64,000 bases of DNA. It comes from Thioalbus denitrificans. GTDB taxonomy: Bacteria > Pseudomonadota > Gammaproteobacteria > DSM-26407. The notes below the pieces were generated by a model. It did no database searches, had not been told where the DNA came from, and saw only the letters and a list, made by a program, of their open reading frames with translations. The position numbers and the translations under genes are program-made. This document shows positions 46,427 through 55,434 of the stretch, piece by piece. The stretch spans positions 1 through 64,000 of the forward strand of contig NZ_QPJY01000010.1 in NCBI RefSeq assembly GCF_003337735.1, given 5' to 3'. The first letter of the stretch is position 1, and every line of letters starts with the position of its first letter.

Positions 46427-46567
46427 TCAGAAGCGGGGGCCGCAGCCGCACTTCATGCCACCCTGGGTGCCGCAGCAGGCACAGGCGGTCATCTCGTGGA
46501 ACTCATCCTCGAATCCTTCCAGGGGCTCGAACTCGATCTCGACGATCTTCATTTCGCTCAGTTCCAT
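46427..46567 (-). CDS. Candidate RiPP precursor peptide, cysteine-rich
   Basis: A 46-residue peptide. Residues 1-26 form an acidic leader (MKIVEIEFEPLEGFEDEFHE). The core is TACACCGTQGGMKCGCGPRF with cysteines 29, 31, 32, 40 and 42. Five cysteines in a CxCC-x7-CxC layout next to three radical SAM/SPASM genes is the classic sign of a modified peptide. AAGGAG lies 6 bp before ATG 46567, strong support for translation; the longer open frame to 46651 has no ribosome site. The core has no close family I can name. Thioether formation and metal binding are inferences. Confidence 0.75.
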   Translation of the reverse strand: MELSEMKIVEIEFEPLEGFEDEFHEMTACACCGTQGGMKCGCGPRF

Positions 46568-46665
46568 AGTGTTCTCCTTAACGGTTGGGTGCCCTGTGGC
46601 CGGGCGAAAACGGTCGGTGCCGCCGCCGGGGCGGCGCCTCGAATCGGTCAATCACGGATCAGCCT

Positions 46666-48957
46666 TCAGAACCGGGCCGCCAACTCCAGCCACCAGCTGC
46701 GGCCGTCCAGGCGCTCGTACCAGAAGCCGTAGCCGGTCCCGTCGAAGACGTTGTCGACGGCGAGCGAGGCGACCCACTCGGGCCCGGCGCCGACCCGGAA
46801 GCTCCGCGACAGCTTCACGTCGGCCAGGAAGTGGCTGTCGGCCCGGGAGTACCCGGCGTTGCTGTCCTCGAAATAGCGCTCGCCCACGTAGCGGCCGATG
46901 ACCTGGGCGGTGAGCAGTTCCGGGTTGTCGTAGGCGAGCCCGATGTTGAACTTGTGCCTGGGCGTGTTCGCGGTCCGGTTGCCCTCCAGGGCGGGATCGG
47001 AGGGGTTCTCGGTGATCTCCGAGTCGGTGTAGGTGTAGTTGAAGAAGGGCTGCCAGTACCGGCCGAGGCGGGTGTTCAACTCCAGCTCGAAACCGAGCAC
47101 CCGCGTCTCCCCGAGGTTCTGGAACTGGGACTTGGTCCCCGTGCCGGTCTCCACTTCACCCCGGGCGATCTTGTCCTTGAAGGTGGTGTGGTAGAGCGCG
47201 GCGCTGCCGTCGAGGAAGCCGGCCAGCGACTCGAACTTGAGTCCCGTCTCGTAGGAGACGGCGGTCTCGGGCTCGAGGTCCGGGTTGTCGGCCCACATGC
47301 CGCCGCTGCGGTACTTGAGGCTGTTGGGGGCGGGGATGTAGGCGGTACCCGCGGAGGCATACAGGGCGAGCCCGTCGCGGAGCCGATAGCTGAGGCCCGC
47401 ACGGGGCGTGAAGACCGCATCGTCCGCGTCGGGCTTGGCGGTTCCGTAGGCCTCGTAGTCGTAGTGCTCGTAGATGTCATAGCGGCCGCCGAGGGTCAGG
47501 GTGAGGCGGTCGAAGCGGTGCTCATCCTGAGCGAAGAGGCCATAGGTCCTGCTCCTGTGGCTCATCTCGCCCCACAGCTCGCCGTCGGGCCCGTACTCGC
47601 TGCTCGACCAGCGGCCATCCCACCAGACGCCGCCCAGGGTCAGGGTGTTGCCCTCTAGCGGGTGGAAATCGAGCTGGAGCTCGGCGCTGAAGGATTCCTC
47701 GTCCTCCCGGTCGTGGTAGAACTCCTCCAGCGTGCCCAGGTACTCGTAGTAGTCGTAGGTTCGCCTGGGCGCGGAGACATCGGAGTAGGCCAGCTTCGCC
47801 TTGAGCAGCTGCCCGCCGGCGAAGTGGTGGTTCAGCGCGGCGTCGAGCAGGGTGCCCTCCTGCTCGATCCGGTAGTTGGGGTGGCCTCCCAGCACCGCGC
47901 CCTCGTTCTCGAAATGGTGCACCCCCAGGGCGAGATCCGTGGCCTCGCCGGGCCACCAGGTCAGCCGGGCACTGACCTTCCGCTCGCGGGAGTCCCGGCC
48001 GTCCAGATCCCGGTAGTCGTAGTCGAACCAGTCGCGCCAGGGGGGCGGCGTCCCGGTGAGCTGAACGAAGCCGTCCGACTCATGCGCGCTGGCGGCCAGG
48101 AACAGGTCGAAATCCCCGGCCGTTCCGCCGGCCGACAGGGACAGCCCCCGGGCGGCGTGGGAGCCCGCCCCCGCACTGATGCGGGCGAAGGGTTCCCCGG
48201 CGCCCCGCTTGGTGATGACGTTGATCACCCCGCCCATGGCGCTCGGGCCGTAGAGCACCGAACCGGGGCCGCGGACCACCTCGATGCGATCGATGCTCTC
48301 CGGGCTCACCGCGTACCACAGGTAGCGACGGGTGATGGCCAGCGGCTCCACGGGCATGCCGTTGAGCAGCGACTGGGTGGTCGTCCCCGCGAAGCTCTGC
48401 CCCAGGCCGCGCAGGACGGGAATGCCAGCGGCCGCCGAGCCGGACATGTAGGTGAGATCCACCCCCGGCAGGCTGCGCAGCAGATCCTCGGGCTTGGCCG
48501 CGTGTTGCCGCGCTATCTCCTCGGCGGTGACCACCGACACGCTGGCGGGCACATCGATGACCTCGCGTTCCGTGCGGGTGGCCGTCACGGTGATCAGCCG
48601 CTGGGCGCCGGGAGCCGCCCCGGGGGCAGCCGCCGCGCTCTCCAGCCCCGGCCCCACCGCATAGCTCCCGGCGGCGGTGGCGCGGAATCCCAGGCCGGTG
48701 CCCGCCAGCAGGCGCCGCAGGGCCTGCTCCGGGGTGTAGCGTCCCTCCAGCCCCGGCGTCTCCAGCCCCGCCACCGCCTCGGCCGGGAACAGGATCTGGA
48801 TCCCCGCCTGGGCGGCCAGTGACTGCAGGGCGCTGCCGAGCGGCTGCGGGCCGATGCGCAAGGCCTCGCCATCGGCGGCCAGGGCCACGACCGGCTGCAG
48901 CATCCACAGGCAGAGCGCCAACAGCACACCCGCTGCCGTCCTCATTCTTTTTCTCAT
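46666..48957 (-). CDS. FecA-type TonB-dependent receptor with STN signalling domain
   Basis: A 763-residue outer-membrane receptor. After the signal peptide comes an STN domain (about 40-105, IGPQPLGSALQSLAAQAG and YTPEQALRRLLAGTGLGF) that signals to FecR-type proteins. Next are a TonB-box region (RLITVTATRTEREV), a plug (RIEVVRGPGSVLYGPSAMGG) and a barrel ending WWLELAARF. ATG 48957 has GAGGG 5 bp upstream. It is divergent from fecI/fecR-like genes and 98 bp upstream of the precursor on the same strand, so it may be the first gene of the peptide operon. Confidence 0.93.
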   Translation of the reverse strand: MRKRMRTAAGVLLALCLWMLQPVVALAADGEALRIGPQPLGSALQSLAAQAGIQILFPAEAVAGLETPGLEGRYTPEQALRRLLAGTGLGFRATAAGSYAVGPGLESAAAAPGAAPGAQRLITVTATRTEREVIDVPASVSVVTAEEIARQHAAKPEDLLRSLPGVDLTYMSGSAAAGIPVLRGLGQSFAGTTTQSLLNGMPVEPLAITRRYLWYAVSPESIDRIEVVRGPGSVLYGPSAMGGVINVITKRGAGEPFARISAGAGSHAARGLSLSAGGTAGDFDLFLAASAHESDGFVQLTGTPPPWRDWFDYDYRDLDGRDSRERKVSARLTWWPGEATDLALGVHHFENEGAVLGGHPNYRIEQEGTLLDAALNHHFAGGQLLKAKLAYSDVSAPRRTYDYYEYLGTLEEFYHDREDEESFSAELQLDFHPLEGNTLTLGGVWWDGRWSSSEYGPDGELWGEMSHRSRTYGLFAQDEHRFDRLTLTLGGRYDIYEHYDYEAYGTAKPDADDAVFTPRAGLSYRLRDGLALYASAGTAYIPAPNSLKYRSGGMWADNPDLEPETAVSYETGLKFESLAGFLDGSAALYHTTFKDKIARGEVETGTGTKSQFQNLGETRVLGFELELNTRLGRYWQPFFNYTYTDSEITENPSDPALEGNRTANTPRHKFNIGLAYDNPELLTAQVIGRYVGERYFEDSNAGYSRADSHFLADVKLSRSFRVGAGPEWVASLAVDNVFDGTGYGFWYERLDGRSWWLELAARF

Positions 48958-49242
48958 GGTTTCCCTCGCGTCAATCACAGGCCGAACTGTCCGGTCTCAA
49001 ACACGTACGACGAATAGGGCTATCAACCCCTGACCTGATCGCGGGAAATTTTTTTCGGGCTCGGGGTTATGCCCCGGCGACTGAGTTATTTGGCGCAGCG
49101 ACGCACGGCCGGCGCCGGCCGGCGGCGGTTTCATCGCGCATTTTTTCTGGCACCGGCCTTGCATCAGTCATGGGCCGGTGCGGACACCGCGACGCCGGGA
49201 AGCGCGGGTTGTCCGTGGCAAAGGAGCTGACCAGACGCCGCC
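48958..49242. promoter_or_regulatory. Divergent control region, STN receptor / fecI-like gene
   Basis: 285 bp between divergent genes. A candidate ECF-type -10 (minus strand attcgtcgta, 49006-49015) with ggttgat about 16 bp further upstream could drive the receptor-peptide operon. An A/T-rich gggaaatttttttcggg at 49042-49058 is the most AT-rich point. No clear Fur box. Both assignments are tentative. Confidence 0.35.
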
Positions 49243-49761
49243 GTGAACCAGGACCGCAACCACACCCAGCGACTGCTGGCGCTCTATCGCGAGGCGCAGC
49301 GGGAGCTGCACGCCTTCCTCGCCGCCCGGTTGCACAACCGGGAGCAGGCGGCGGATGTGGCCCAGGAGGCCTTCGCCCAGGTGCTGGCGGCGGGTGCGGA
49401 GGGAAGCGTGGCCGATCTGCGCGGCTACCTGTTCCGCACCGCGGCAAACCTCAGCGTGGACGAGCTGCGGCGCCGGGAGGTGCGCAACCGCCATGCCGCC
49501 ACCGCCGCCACGCTCGAGAACCCGGGCGGCCCGGACCCGGCCCGCACCCTCGCCGGCCGGGAACAGCTGGCGCTGCTCCGGCAGGCCATCGACGAACTGC
49601 CCCCACGTTGCCGCGAGGTGTTCCTGCTGCACCGCTTCAGGGAGCTGAGCTACCCGGAAATCGCCGCCCAGCTGGGGATCTCCCGCAACATGGTCGAGAA
49701 GCACATCGTGCGGGCACTCGCCCACTGCCGGGCCCGGCTGGAGGGCGGTGGCAGCGGGTGA
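49243..49761 (+). CDS. FecI-like ECF sigma factor
   Basis: A 172-residue ECF sigma factor: region 2 (LHAFLAARLHNREQAADVAQ, then EAFAQVLA) binds the -10, and region 4 (IDELPPRCREVFLLHRFREL followed by SYPEIAAQLGISRNMVEKHI) binds the -35. The region 4 wording is typical of the iron-starvation FecI group. GTG start at 49243 with AGGAG upstream. The fecR-like gene follows by 33 bp. Likely targets are the divergent STN receptor and peptide genes. Confidence 0.92.
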   Translation: MNQDRNHTQRLLALYREAQRELHAFLAARLHNREQAADVAQEAFAQVLAAGAEGSVADLRGYLFRTAANLSVDELRRREVRNRHAATAATLENPGGPDPARTLAGREQLALLRQAIDELPPRCREVFLLHRFRELSYPEIAAQLGISRNMVEKHIVRALAHCRARLEGGGSG

Positions 49762-49794
49762 ATCCCATGGGCCATCCGGGCTAGACTCCTCTCC

Positions 49795-50781
49795 ATGCCC
49801 TGCACACCCGCCCCCCATACCCGAAGCGACCCTGGCGCCGCGGCAATCCGCTGGTTCGCCCGCCTGCGTGCCCCGGATCTGCGCCCGGCGGAGCGGGAAG
49901 CGTTCAGAAGCTGGCTCGCGGCGGCGCCCGAGCACGGGGAGGCATACCGCTCCGTGGAAGCGATGTGGCGGGACCTGGGCGCGCTGGAAGCGCAGCACCC
50001 GGCCCCCGCGGCCCGGCCCGGCGTGCCTGACCGGGTCCGGCGCAGACGCTGGATGGCCGCCCTCGCGGCGGGGCTCGCCGCGGCGGGGCTCGCCGGCGGC
50101 TGGCTGCTGCCCGGCCTGATGGGTGATCCCGCCCGGCTGCACACGGCCCGGGGGGCGCAGGAGGTGGTGCGGCTGGCCGACGCCACGGTGGTTCACCTCA
50201 ACACCGCCACCGAGCTGCGCCTCGACTACACCCCGGCCCGGCGGCGCCTGGTCCTGGAACAGGGCGAGATCTTCCTCGAGGTGGGACGGGATCCGCGCCC
50301 CCTGGTGGTGGAGGCCGCCGGCGGCCGGATCCGGGACATCGGCACCCGCTTCGGCGTGCGCATCGGCGCCGGCGGCACTACGGTCACCGTCACCGAGGGC
50401 GCCGTCGCGGTCCGCCTGGCCGGCGCGGAGGCGAGCGCCGGCGCCGGGGAACGGCTCGACTACTCCGCCGACGGGGGGCTGGGAACGCCCCGCCCGGCCG
50501 CCCTGGAGCGGGCCACGGCCTGGCTGCGGGGGCTGCTCCTGTTCGAGGCCACCCCCCTGGCGGAGGTGGTGGAGGAGCTGAACCGCTATCGCGCCGCCCC
50601 GGTGCGGCTGGGGGATCCCGCCCTCGCCGGGCTGCGGGTCAGCGGAAGATTCTCCATCGGGGATTCGGACGGGCTGCTGCGGACCCTGGAGGCAGTCCTG
50701 CCGCTGACGGTCGTCCAGCGTGCCGACGGCTCCGTGGCGCTGCTGGCGCGGGCCGCCCCCGGCAGCGGCGACGGGACGTGA
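49795..50781 (+). CDS. FecR-like anti-sigma/sigma regulator
   Basis: A 328-residue FecR family protein. The N-terminal cytoplasmic DUF4880 region (AIRWFARLRAPDLRPAEREA) contacts the sigma factor. One membrane segment follows (about 86-110, WMAALAAGLAAAGLAGGWLL). The FecR domain is about 115-205 (DIGTRFGVRIG, VTVTEGAVAVRL). A C-terminal secretin/STN-like part (LLLFEATPLAEVVEELNRYR) completes it. It relays receptor occupancy across the inner membrane to the FecI-like factor. Confidence 0.92.
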   Translation: MPCTPAPHTRSDPGAAAIRWFARLRAPDLRPAEREAFRSWLAAAPEHGEAYRSVEAMWRDLGALEAQHPAPAARPGVPDRVRRRRWMAALAAGLAAAGLAGGWLLPGLMGDPARLHTARGAQEVVRLADATVVHLNTATELRLDYTPARRRLVLEQGEIFLEVGRDPRPLVVEAAGGRIRDIGTRFGVRIGAGGTTVTVTEGAVAVRLAGAEASAGAGERLDYSADGGLGTPRPAALERATAWLRGLLLFEATPLAEVVEELNRYRAAPVRLGDPALAGLRVSGRFSIGDSDGLLRTLEAVLPLTVVQRADGSVALLARAAPGSGDGT

Positions 50782-50834
50782 AACCGGGCGCCCGGCGGGA
50801 GTAACATACGCTTTTTTGCACCGGGGAGTTTCCC

Positions 50835-50987
50835 ATGAAGACCTGCTGGGCCCAGTACCTGCTCTGGGGCGTCATCGCCGCCCTGGGGCTCCTGAGCATC
50901 CTCGCCACCGCCGGCTGCGGTCAGAAGGGCGATCTCTACCTGCCCGACCGGGAGCCGCCCGCCCAGTCGCAGCCCGCCGACCGCTGA
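50835..50987 (+). CDS. lptM: LPS-translocon maturation lipoprotein LptM (YifL)
   Basis: A 50-residue lipoprotein: hydrophobic signal, lipobox TAGCGQ (Cys28), and the conserved GQKGDLYLPD that defines the family. It helps LptD acquire correct disulfides during outer-membrane assembly. It lies 3 bp upstream of lysA, the standard lptM-lysA-dapF order. GGGGAG precedes the ATG. The length agrees with other members. Confidence 0.93.
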   Translation: MKTCWAQYLLWGVIAALGLLSILATAGCGQKGDLYLPDREPPAQSQPADR

Positions 50988-50990
50988 GCG

Positions 50991-52250
50991 ATGGACCACT
51001 TCCACTACCAGGACGGCGAGCTGTTCGCCGAGGAGGTGCCGCTGGCGGCCATCGCCGCCGAGCACGGCACTCCCCTCTACGTCTACTCCCGCGCCACCCT
51101 GGAGCGTCACTGGCACGCCTTCGACCGGGCGCTGGAGGGCCATCCGCACCGCATCTGCTACGCGGTGAAGGCCAACGGCAACCTGGGCGTCCTCAGCGTG
51201 CTGGCCCGGCTTGGCTCCGGCTTCGACATCGTCTCGGTGGGCGAGCTGGAGCGGGTGCTGGCCGCGGGCGGCGACCCGGCGAAGGTGGTCTTCTCCGGCG
51301 TGGGCAAGCGCGAGGAGGAGATGCGCCGGGCCCTGGAGGTGGGCATCCACTGCTTCAACGTGGAGTCGGAGGCGGAGCTGGAGCGGCTCGACCGGGTGGC
51401 CGGCGAGATCGGCACCCGGGCCCGGATCTCCCTGCGGGTGAATCCGGACGTGGACGCCCGCACCCACCCCTACATCTCCACCGGGCTGAAGGAGAACAAG
51501 TTCGGCATCAGCATGGAGCGGGCCCCGGAGGCCTATGCCCGCGCCGCCGACCTGGCCCACCTCGAGGTGGTGGGCGTGGACTGCCATATCGGCTCCCAGC
51601 TTACCGACGTGACCCCGTTCGTGGACGCCCTGGAGCGGGTCATCGGCCTGGTGGACCGGCTCAAGTCCGACGGCATCCGCCTGCGCCACCTGGACATGGG
51701 CGGCGGGCTCGGCGTGCGCTACCGGGACGAGACGCCGCCCGAGCCCATCGTGCACGCCGCGGCCCTGCGCAACCTGCTGGAGGACCGCGCGCACCGGGAC
51801 CTCGAGATCATCCTCGAGCCAGGCCGCGCCATCGTCGCCAACGCCGGGGTGCTGCTGACCCGGGTGGAGTATCTCAAGCACACCGACCACAAGAACTTCG
51901 CCATCGTGGACGCGGCCATGAACGACCTGCTGCGGCCCTCGCTCTACGGCGCCTGGCAGGCGATCCTGCCCCTCAGGCCCCGCACCGACCTGCCGCTCAC
52001 CCTCTACGACGTGGTGGGCCCGGTGTGCGAGACGGGCGACTTCCTGGGCAAGGAGCGGGAACTGGCGCTCGCGGAGGGCGATCTGCTGGCGGTGCGCTCG
52101 GCCGGCGCCTACGGCTTCACCATGAGCTCCAACTACAACGCCCGCCCCCGCGCCGCGGAGGTGCTGGTGGACGGCACCGCGACCCACCTGGTGCGGCGGC
52201 GCGAGCGCGTCGCGGAGCTCTTCGCCGGCGAATCGCTGCCGCCGGCGTGA
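50991..52250 (+). CDS. lysA: Diaminopimelate decarboxylase
   Basis: PLP enzyme that makes L-lysine from meso-diaminopimelate. The 419 residues include the PLP lysine in YAVKANGNLGVL and the Gly-rich LDMGGGLGVRY. The family's EPGRAIVANAG and the substrate-binding GPVCETGDFLGKER are also present. The start is 3 bp after the lptM stop, implying one transcript. dapF follows downstream. Confidence 0.98.
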   Translation: MDHFHYQDGELFAEEVPLAAIAAEHGTPLYVYSRATLERHWHAFDRALEGHPHRICYAVKANGNLGVLSVLARLGSGFDIVSVGELERVLAAGGDPAKVVFSGVGKREEEMRRALEVGIHCFNVESEAELERLDRVAGEIGTRARISLRVNPDVDARTHPYISTGLKENKFGISMERAPEAYARAADLAHLEVVGVDCHIGSQLTDVTPFVDALERVIGLVDRLKSDGIRLRHLDMGGGLGVRYRDETPPEPIVHAAALRNLLEDRAHRDLEIILEPGRAIVANAGVLLTRVEYLKHTDHKNFAIVDAAMNDLLRPSLYGAWQAILPLRPRTDLPLTLYDVVGPVCETGDFLGKERELALAEGDLLAVRSAGAYGFTMSSNYNARPRAAEVLVDGTATHLVRRRERVAELFAGESLPPA

Positions 52251-52259
52251 GCGCATCCC

Positions 52260-52568
52260 TCATTGCCAGGCGGGGGTGCGCTCCAGGCGGATGACCACCC
52301 CGTTGTGGTTGAAGATGACGCGGGTGAGCCAGTCGCCCGAGTAGCTGCCGTCGGGGATGTAGTACCAGGTGCGGCGCTCCACGCCCCAGGGACTGCCGCT
52401 GACGCTGACCCAGTCCGGCGGCCCCACCCGCATCAGGATCTCCGCCTCGTTCATGCCCTCGCGGAGCAGGCGGTACTCGCCGAAGGGGATGGCCTCCGCC
52501 GGCGCCAGCGCCGGCAGGCCCAGCAGGATGGCGGCCAGCGCCGCCCGCAGACAACCGTTCACGTTCAC
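52260..52568 (-). CDS. Small periplasmic BamE/SmpA-like protein
   Basis: A 102-residue exported protein with a signal peptide (LRAALAAILLGLPALAPAEA). The mature part has YRLLREGMNEAEILMRVGPP, then WYYIPD and a final VIFNHNGVVIRLERTP. The pattern 'G(M)xxxEVLxxlGxPd ... W.Y' is that of the BamE/SmpA fold (DUF2845-like). GTG 52568 is chosen for the signal peptide; GTG 52562 is equally possible. Convergent with lysA, divergent from dapF. Function unknown. Confidence 0.7.
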   Translation of the reverse strand: MNVNGCLRAALAAILLGLPALAPAEAIPFGEYRLLREGMNEAEILMRVGPPDWVSVSGSPWGVERRTWYYIPDGSYSGDWLTRVIFNHNGVVIRLERTPAWQ

Positions 52569-52803
52569 CCCCCGGGACAATGCCCGATGGCCGGTCCGGC
52601 GGAACCGCCCGGCGCCCCGGCAGCGGGCGCACCCGATCAGACGGCGGTTCCCTATCCGGTTTGATGCCGCCGCCGCGGTGAAGTTTAATGTGCCGCACCC
52701 GGAGACACCCGCAGGCGTACCGCGCAGCGGCCTGCGGCGCTCGCGGCGGGACTCCACCAGGGCCGGGCTTTGCATTGACCGGCACTGCCGGTAATCTTGG
52801 CCG

Positions 52804-53637
52804 ATGACAGTGAAATTCACCAAGATGCATGGCCTCGGCAACGACTTCGTCGTCATCGACGCCGTCACCCAGCGCGTCCGGATGAGCCCGGAACTGGCGC
52901 GGCAGCTGGCCGACCGCCACTTCGGCGTCGGCTGCGACCAGGTGCTGGTGGTGGAACCGCCCCACAGCCCGGAAACCGATTTCTGTTACCGTATCTTCAA
53001 CGCCGACGGCAGCGAGGTGGAGCAGTGCGGCAACGGCGCGCGCTGTTTCGCCCGCTTCGTGCGCGACCACGGCCTGACCATGAAGCGGCGCATCAGCGTG
53101 GAGACCAAGGGCGGGGCAATCACCCTGCGGGTGGAGCCCGACGGCCAGGTGACGGTGAACATGGGCCGGCCGCGGTTCGAGCCCACCGCCCTGCCCTTCC
53201 AGGCCGACCGCGCCCGTAAGCGCTATACGCTCGAACTGGAGGACGGCCCGGTCAGCTTCGCTGCGGTGTCCATGGGCAACCCCCACGCGGTCATCCGCGT
53301 CGACAGCGTGGACAGCGCCCCGGTGGCGCGGCTCGGGCCCGCCCTGCAGGCCCACCCGGCATTCCCGAAGAGCGTCAACGTGGGATTCATGGAGGTGGTG
53401 CGCCGGGATCACATCCGCCTGCGGGTCTTCGAGCGGGGCGCGGGCGAGACCCTCGCCTGCGGCACCGGCGCCTGCGCCGCGGTGGCGGCCGGCCGCCAGC
53501 TGGGCTGGCTGGCGGAACGGGTGCGGGTGGATCTTCCGGGCGGGCGGCTGAGCATCCGCTGGCAGGGCGGGCGCAAGCACCCCGTCTGGATGACCGGACC
53601 CGCAACCCGGGTCTTCGAGGGACAACTGGAACTATGA
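52804..53637 (+). CDS. dapF: Diaminopimelate epimerase
   Basis: PLP-independent racemisation of LL- to meso-diaminopimelate. The 277 residues start [16 protein letters not shown]. The two catalytic cysteines lie in [14 protein letters not shown] and [11 protein letters not shown]. The stop overlaps the DUF484 start by 4 bp. dapF-DUF484-xerC is the conserved gammaproteobacterial order. Confidence 0.98.
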   Translation: MTVKFTKMHGLGNDFVVIDAVTQRVRMSPELARQLADRHFGVGCDQVLVVEPPHSPETDFCYRIFNADGSEVEQCGNGARCFARFVRDHGLTMKRRISVETKGGAITLRVEPDGQVTVNMGRPRFEPTALPFQADRARKRYTLELEDGPVSFAAVSMGNPHAVIRVDSVDSAPVARLGPALQAHPAFPKSVNVGFMEVVRRDHIRLRVFERGAGETLACGTGACAAVAAGRQLGWLAERVRVDLPGGRLSIRWQGGRKHPVWMTGPATRVFEGQLEL

Positions 53638-54335
53638 GCAAGAACAAACCGGCAGCCAGCGACCAGGCCGGCTGCGACGAAAAGGGGGTTGCGGCCTACC
53701 TGCGCGCCCACCCCGACTTCTTCACCTACCACAGCGATCTCCTGGCCGAGATCAACGTCCCCCACGTGACCGGCAGCGCGGTCTCCCTGGTGGAGCGCCA
53801 GGTGACCATCCTGCGCGACCAGAACCGCCAGCTGCGCCGGCGCATCATGGAGATGGTGGAGGCGGCGCGGGAGAACGACCGCCTGCTGGAGCGGCTGCAG
53901 CGCTTCACCCTCGGACTGATGGAACTGGAGCGACTGGAGGACCTGCCCGCCCGGGTCCTGCGCGATCTGCGCGAGGAGTTCGACGCCGACCGGGCGGTCC
54001 TGCGCCTGTTCCTGGAACCGGACGCCGGCGGGGAATCCCCGGAGTTCACCCGGCGGGAGACGGCCGAGCCGTCGCTGGGCAACGTCCTGCGCGCCGGCAA
54101 GCCGGTCTGCGGGCGGCCCAAGCCCTCCCAGCTCCTCTACCTGTTCGGCGAACAGGCCGATCTCATCTGCTCCGCCGCCCTCATCCCCCTGGGCGAGCAC
54201 GGTGAGACCGGGATCCTGGCGGTGGGCAGCTACGACGAACAGCGCTTCCATCCCGAGATGGGCAAGCTGTTCCTCGGCCACATCGGCGCGGCGGTGGCGG
54301 CGGCGGCCGAACGGCTGGCCGAACGGAGCGGCTGA
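53634..54335 (+). CDS. DUF484 family protein (GAF-like)
   Basis: A 233-residue protein. The N-terminal [19 protein letters not shown] and [20 protein letters not shown] (coiled coil) are typical of DUF484. The C-terminal part is GAF-like ([31 protein letters not shown]). Always found between dapF and xerC; biochemical role not established. It overlaps both neighbours by 1-4 bp. Confidence 0.93.
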   Translation: MSKNKPAASDQAGCDEKGVAAYLRAHPDFFTYHSDLLAEINVPHVTGSAVSLVERQVTILRDQNRQLRRRIMEMVEAARENDRLLERLQRFTLGLMELERLEDLPARVLRDLREEFDADRAVLRLFLEPDAGGESPEFTRRETAEPSLGNVLRAGKPVCGRPKPSQLLYLFGEQADLICSAALIPLGEHGETGILAVGSYDEQRFHPEMGKLFLGHIGAAVAAAAERLAERSG

Positions 54336-55246
54336 TGCCCTCCCCCCTGGACGCGGACATCGAACGCTTCCTCGGGCACCTGCGCGACGAGCGCAACCTC
54401 TCCCCCCACACCCGCGCCGGCTACGGCCGGGACCTGCGCGCCGCCGCCGCCTTCTTCGCCGCGCGCGGCGCCGGCGCCTGGGACCGGCTCAGCGTCCACG
54501 ATGTCCGCGCCCTGGTGGCCGAGCGCCACCGCGCCGGGCTCTCCGGGCGCAGCCTGCAGCGGCTGCTGGCCGCCCTGCGCGCCCTCTACAACTGGCTGGC
54601 CCGCGAGGGACGCGCGCCGCAGAACCCCGCCCTCGGCGTACGCGCCCCCAAGGTCCGGCGCAAGCTGCCCGAGACCCTCGACGTGGACCAGGCCGCCCGC
54701 CTGCTCGACTTCGACGGCAAGGATCCCCTCGTGGTGCGGGACCGGGCGCTGCTGGAGCTGCTCTACTCCTCCGGTCTGCGCCTGGCCGAGGTGACGGGAC
54801 TCGATCTCCAGGATCTGGACCTGCGCGACGGCACCGTCAGGGTGATCGGCAAGGGGCGCAAGACCCGCGTGGTGCCGGTGGGGCGCCTGGCCCGGGAGGC
54901 CCTCGGCGCCTGGCTCCAGCTCCGTGCCGGGCTCGCCGCGGCGGAGGAGACCGCCGTGTTCACCGGCCGCGGCGGCCGCCGCCTCGGCCCGCGGGCGGTG
55001 CAGCAGCGGGTGCGCCGCCGGGCCCTGCAGCAGGGGCTGGAGGTCCCCCTGCACCCGCACATGCTGCGCCACTCCTTCGCCAGCCACCTCCTGGAGTCCA
55101 GCGGCGATCTCCGCGCCGTGCAGGAGCTGCTCGGCCACGCCGACATCGGCACCACCCAGATCTACACCCACCTCGACTTCCAGCACCTCGCCCGGGTCTA
55201 CGACCAGGCCCACCCCCGCGCCCGGCGCAAGAAAAGCCGCGATTGA
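54335..55246 (+). CDS. xerC: Tyrosine recombinase XerC
   Basis: With XerD it resolves chromosome dimers at dif. The 303-residue protein has an N-terminal SAM-like core-binding domain ([19 protein letters not shown]) and the catalytic residues Arg (SSGLRLAEV), Lys (GKGRKTR), His-Arg ([11 protein letters not shown]), His ([15 protein letters not shown]) and the nucleophile Tyr in IYTH. The start overlaps the DUF484 stop by 1 bp. It ends the lptM-lysA-dapF-DUF484-xerC run, followed by a repeat element. Confidence 0.97.
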   Translation: MPSPLDADIERFLGHLRDERNLSPHTRAGYGRDLRAAAAFFAARGAGAWDRLSVHDVRALVAERHRAGLSGRSLQRLLAALRALYNWLAREGRAPQNPALGVRAPKVRRKLPETLDVDQAARLLDFDGKDPLVVRDRALLELLYSSGLRLAEVTGLDLQDLDLRDGTVRVIGKGRKTRVVPVGRLAREALGAWLQLRAGLAAAEETAVFTGRGGRRLGPRAVQQRVRRRALQQGLEVPLHPHMLRHSFASHLLESSGDLRAVQELLGHADIGTTQIYTHLDFQHLARVYDQAHPRARRKKSRD

Positions 55247-55256
55247 AAACCCGAAC

Positions 55257-55421
55257 TATCCACAGATTACACAGATGACGCAGATTACCGCACCGAGCCG
55301 GCATGGGGTCTTCGCGACAACCCCGTCGCCATGCAGGATGAAGGGCTGACGCAGCTGCACTCCGTCCGCGAACCGCACAGTCCATGGACGTCATCCGTGT
55401 AATCTGCGCAATCTACGGATA
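55257..55421. repeat. Inverted-arm element, 'gattacacag' family
   Basis: Left arm tatccacagattacacagat (55257-55276, continuing gacgcagatta) and right arm gtgtaatctgcgcaatctac (55398-55417, continuing ggata) are inverted with about 110 bp between. It lies between convergent xerC and tesA and shares the arm family of 30877-31009. Confidence 0.85.
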
Positions 55422-55434
55422 AACAGAAGATCCC

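Noticed and set aside
46568-46651. Longer form of the peptide precursor (74 residues)
   Set aside because: The extra 28 residues are Arg/Pro-rich and uncharacteristic, and there is no ribosome-binding site, whereas AAGGAG directly precedes ATG 46567.
54335-55246. Phage or integron integrase instead of XerC
   Set aside because: The gene sits in the conserved dapF-DUF484-xerC order and there are no phage or cassette features nearby.
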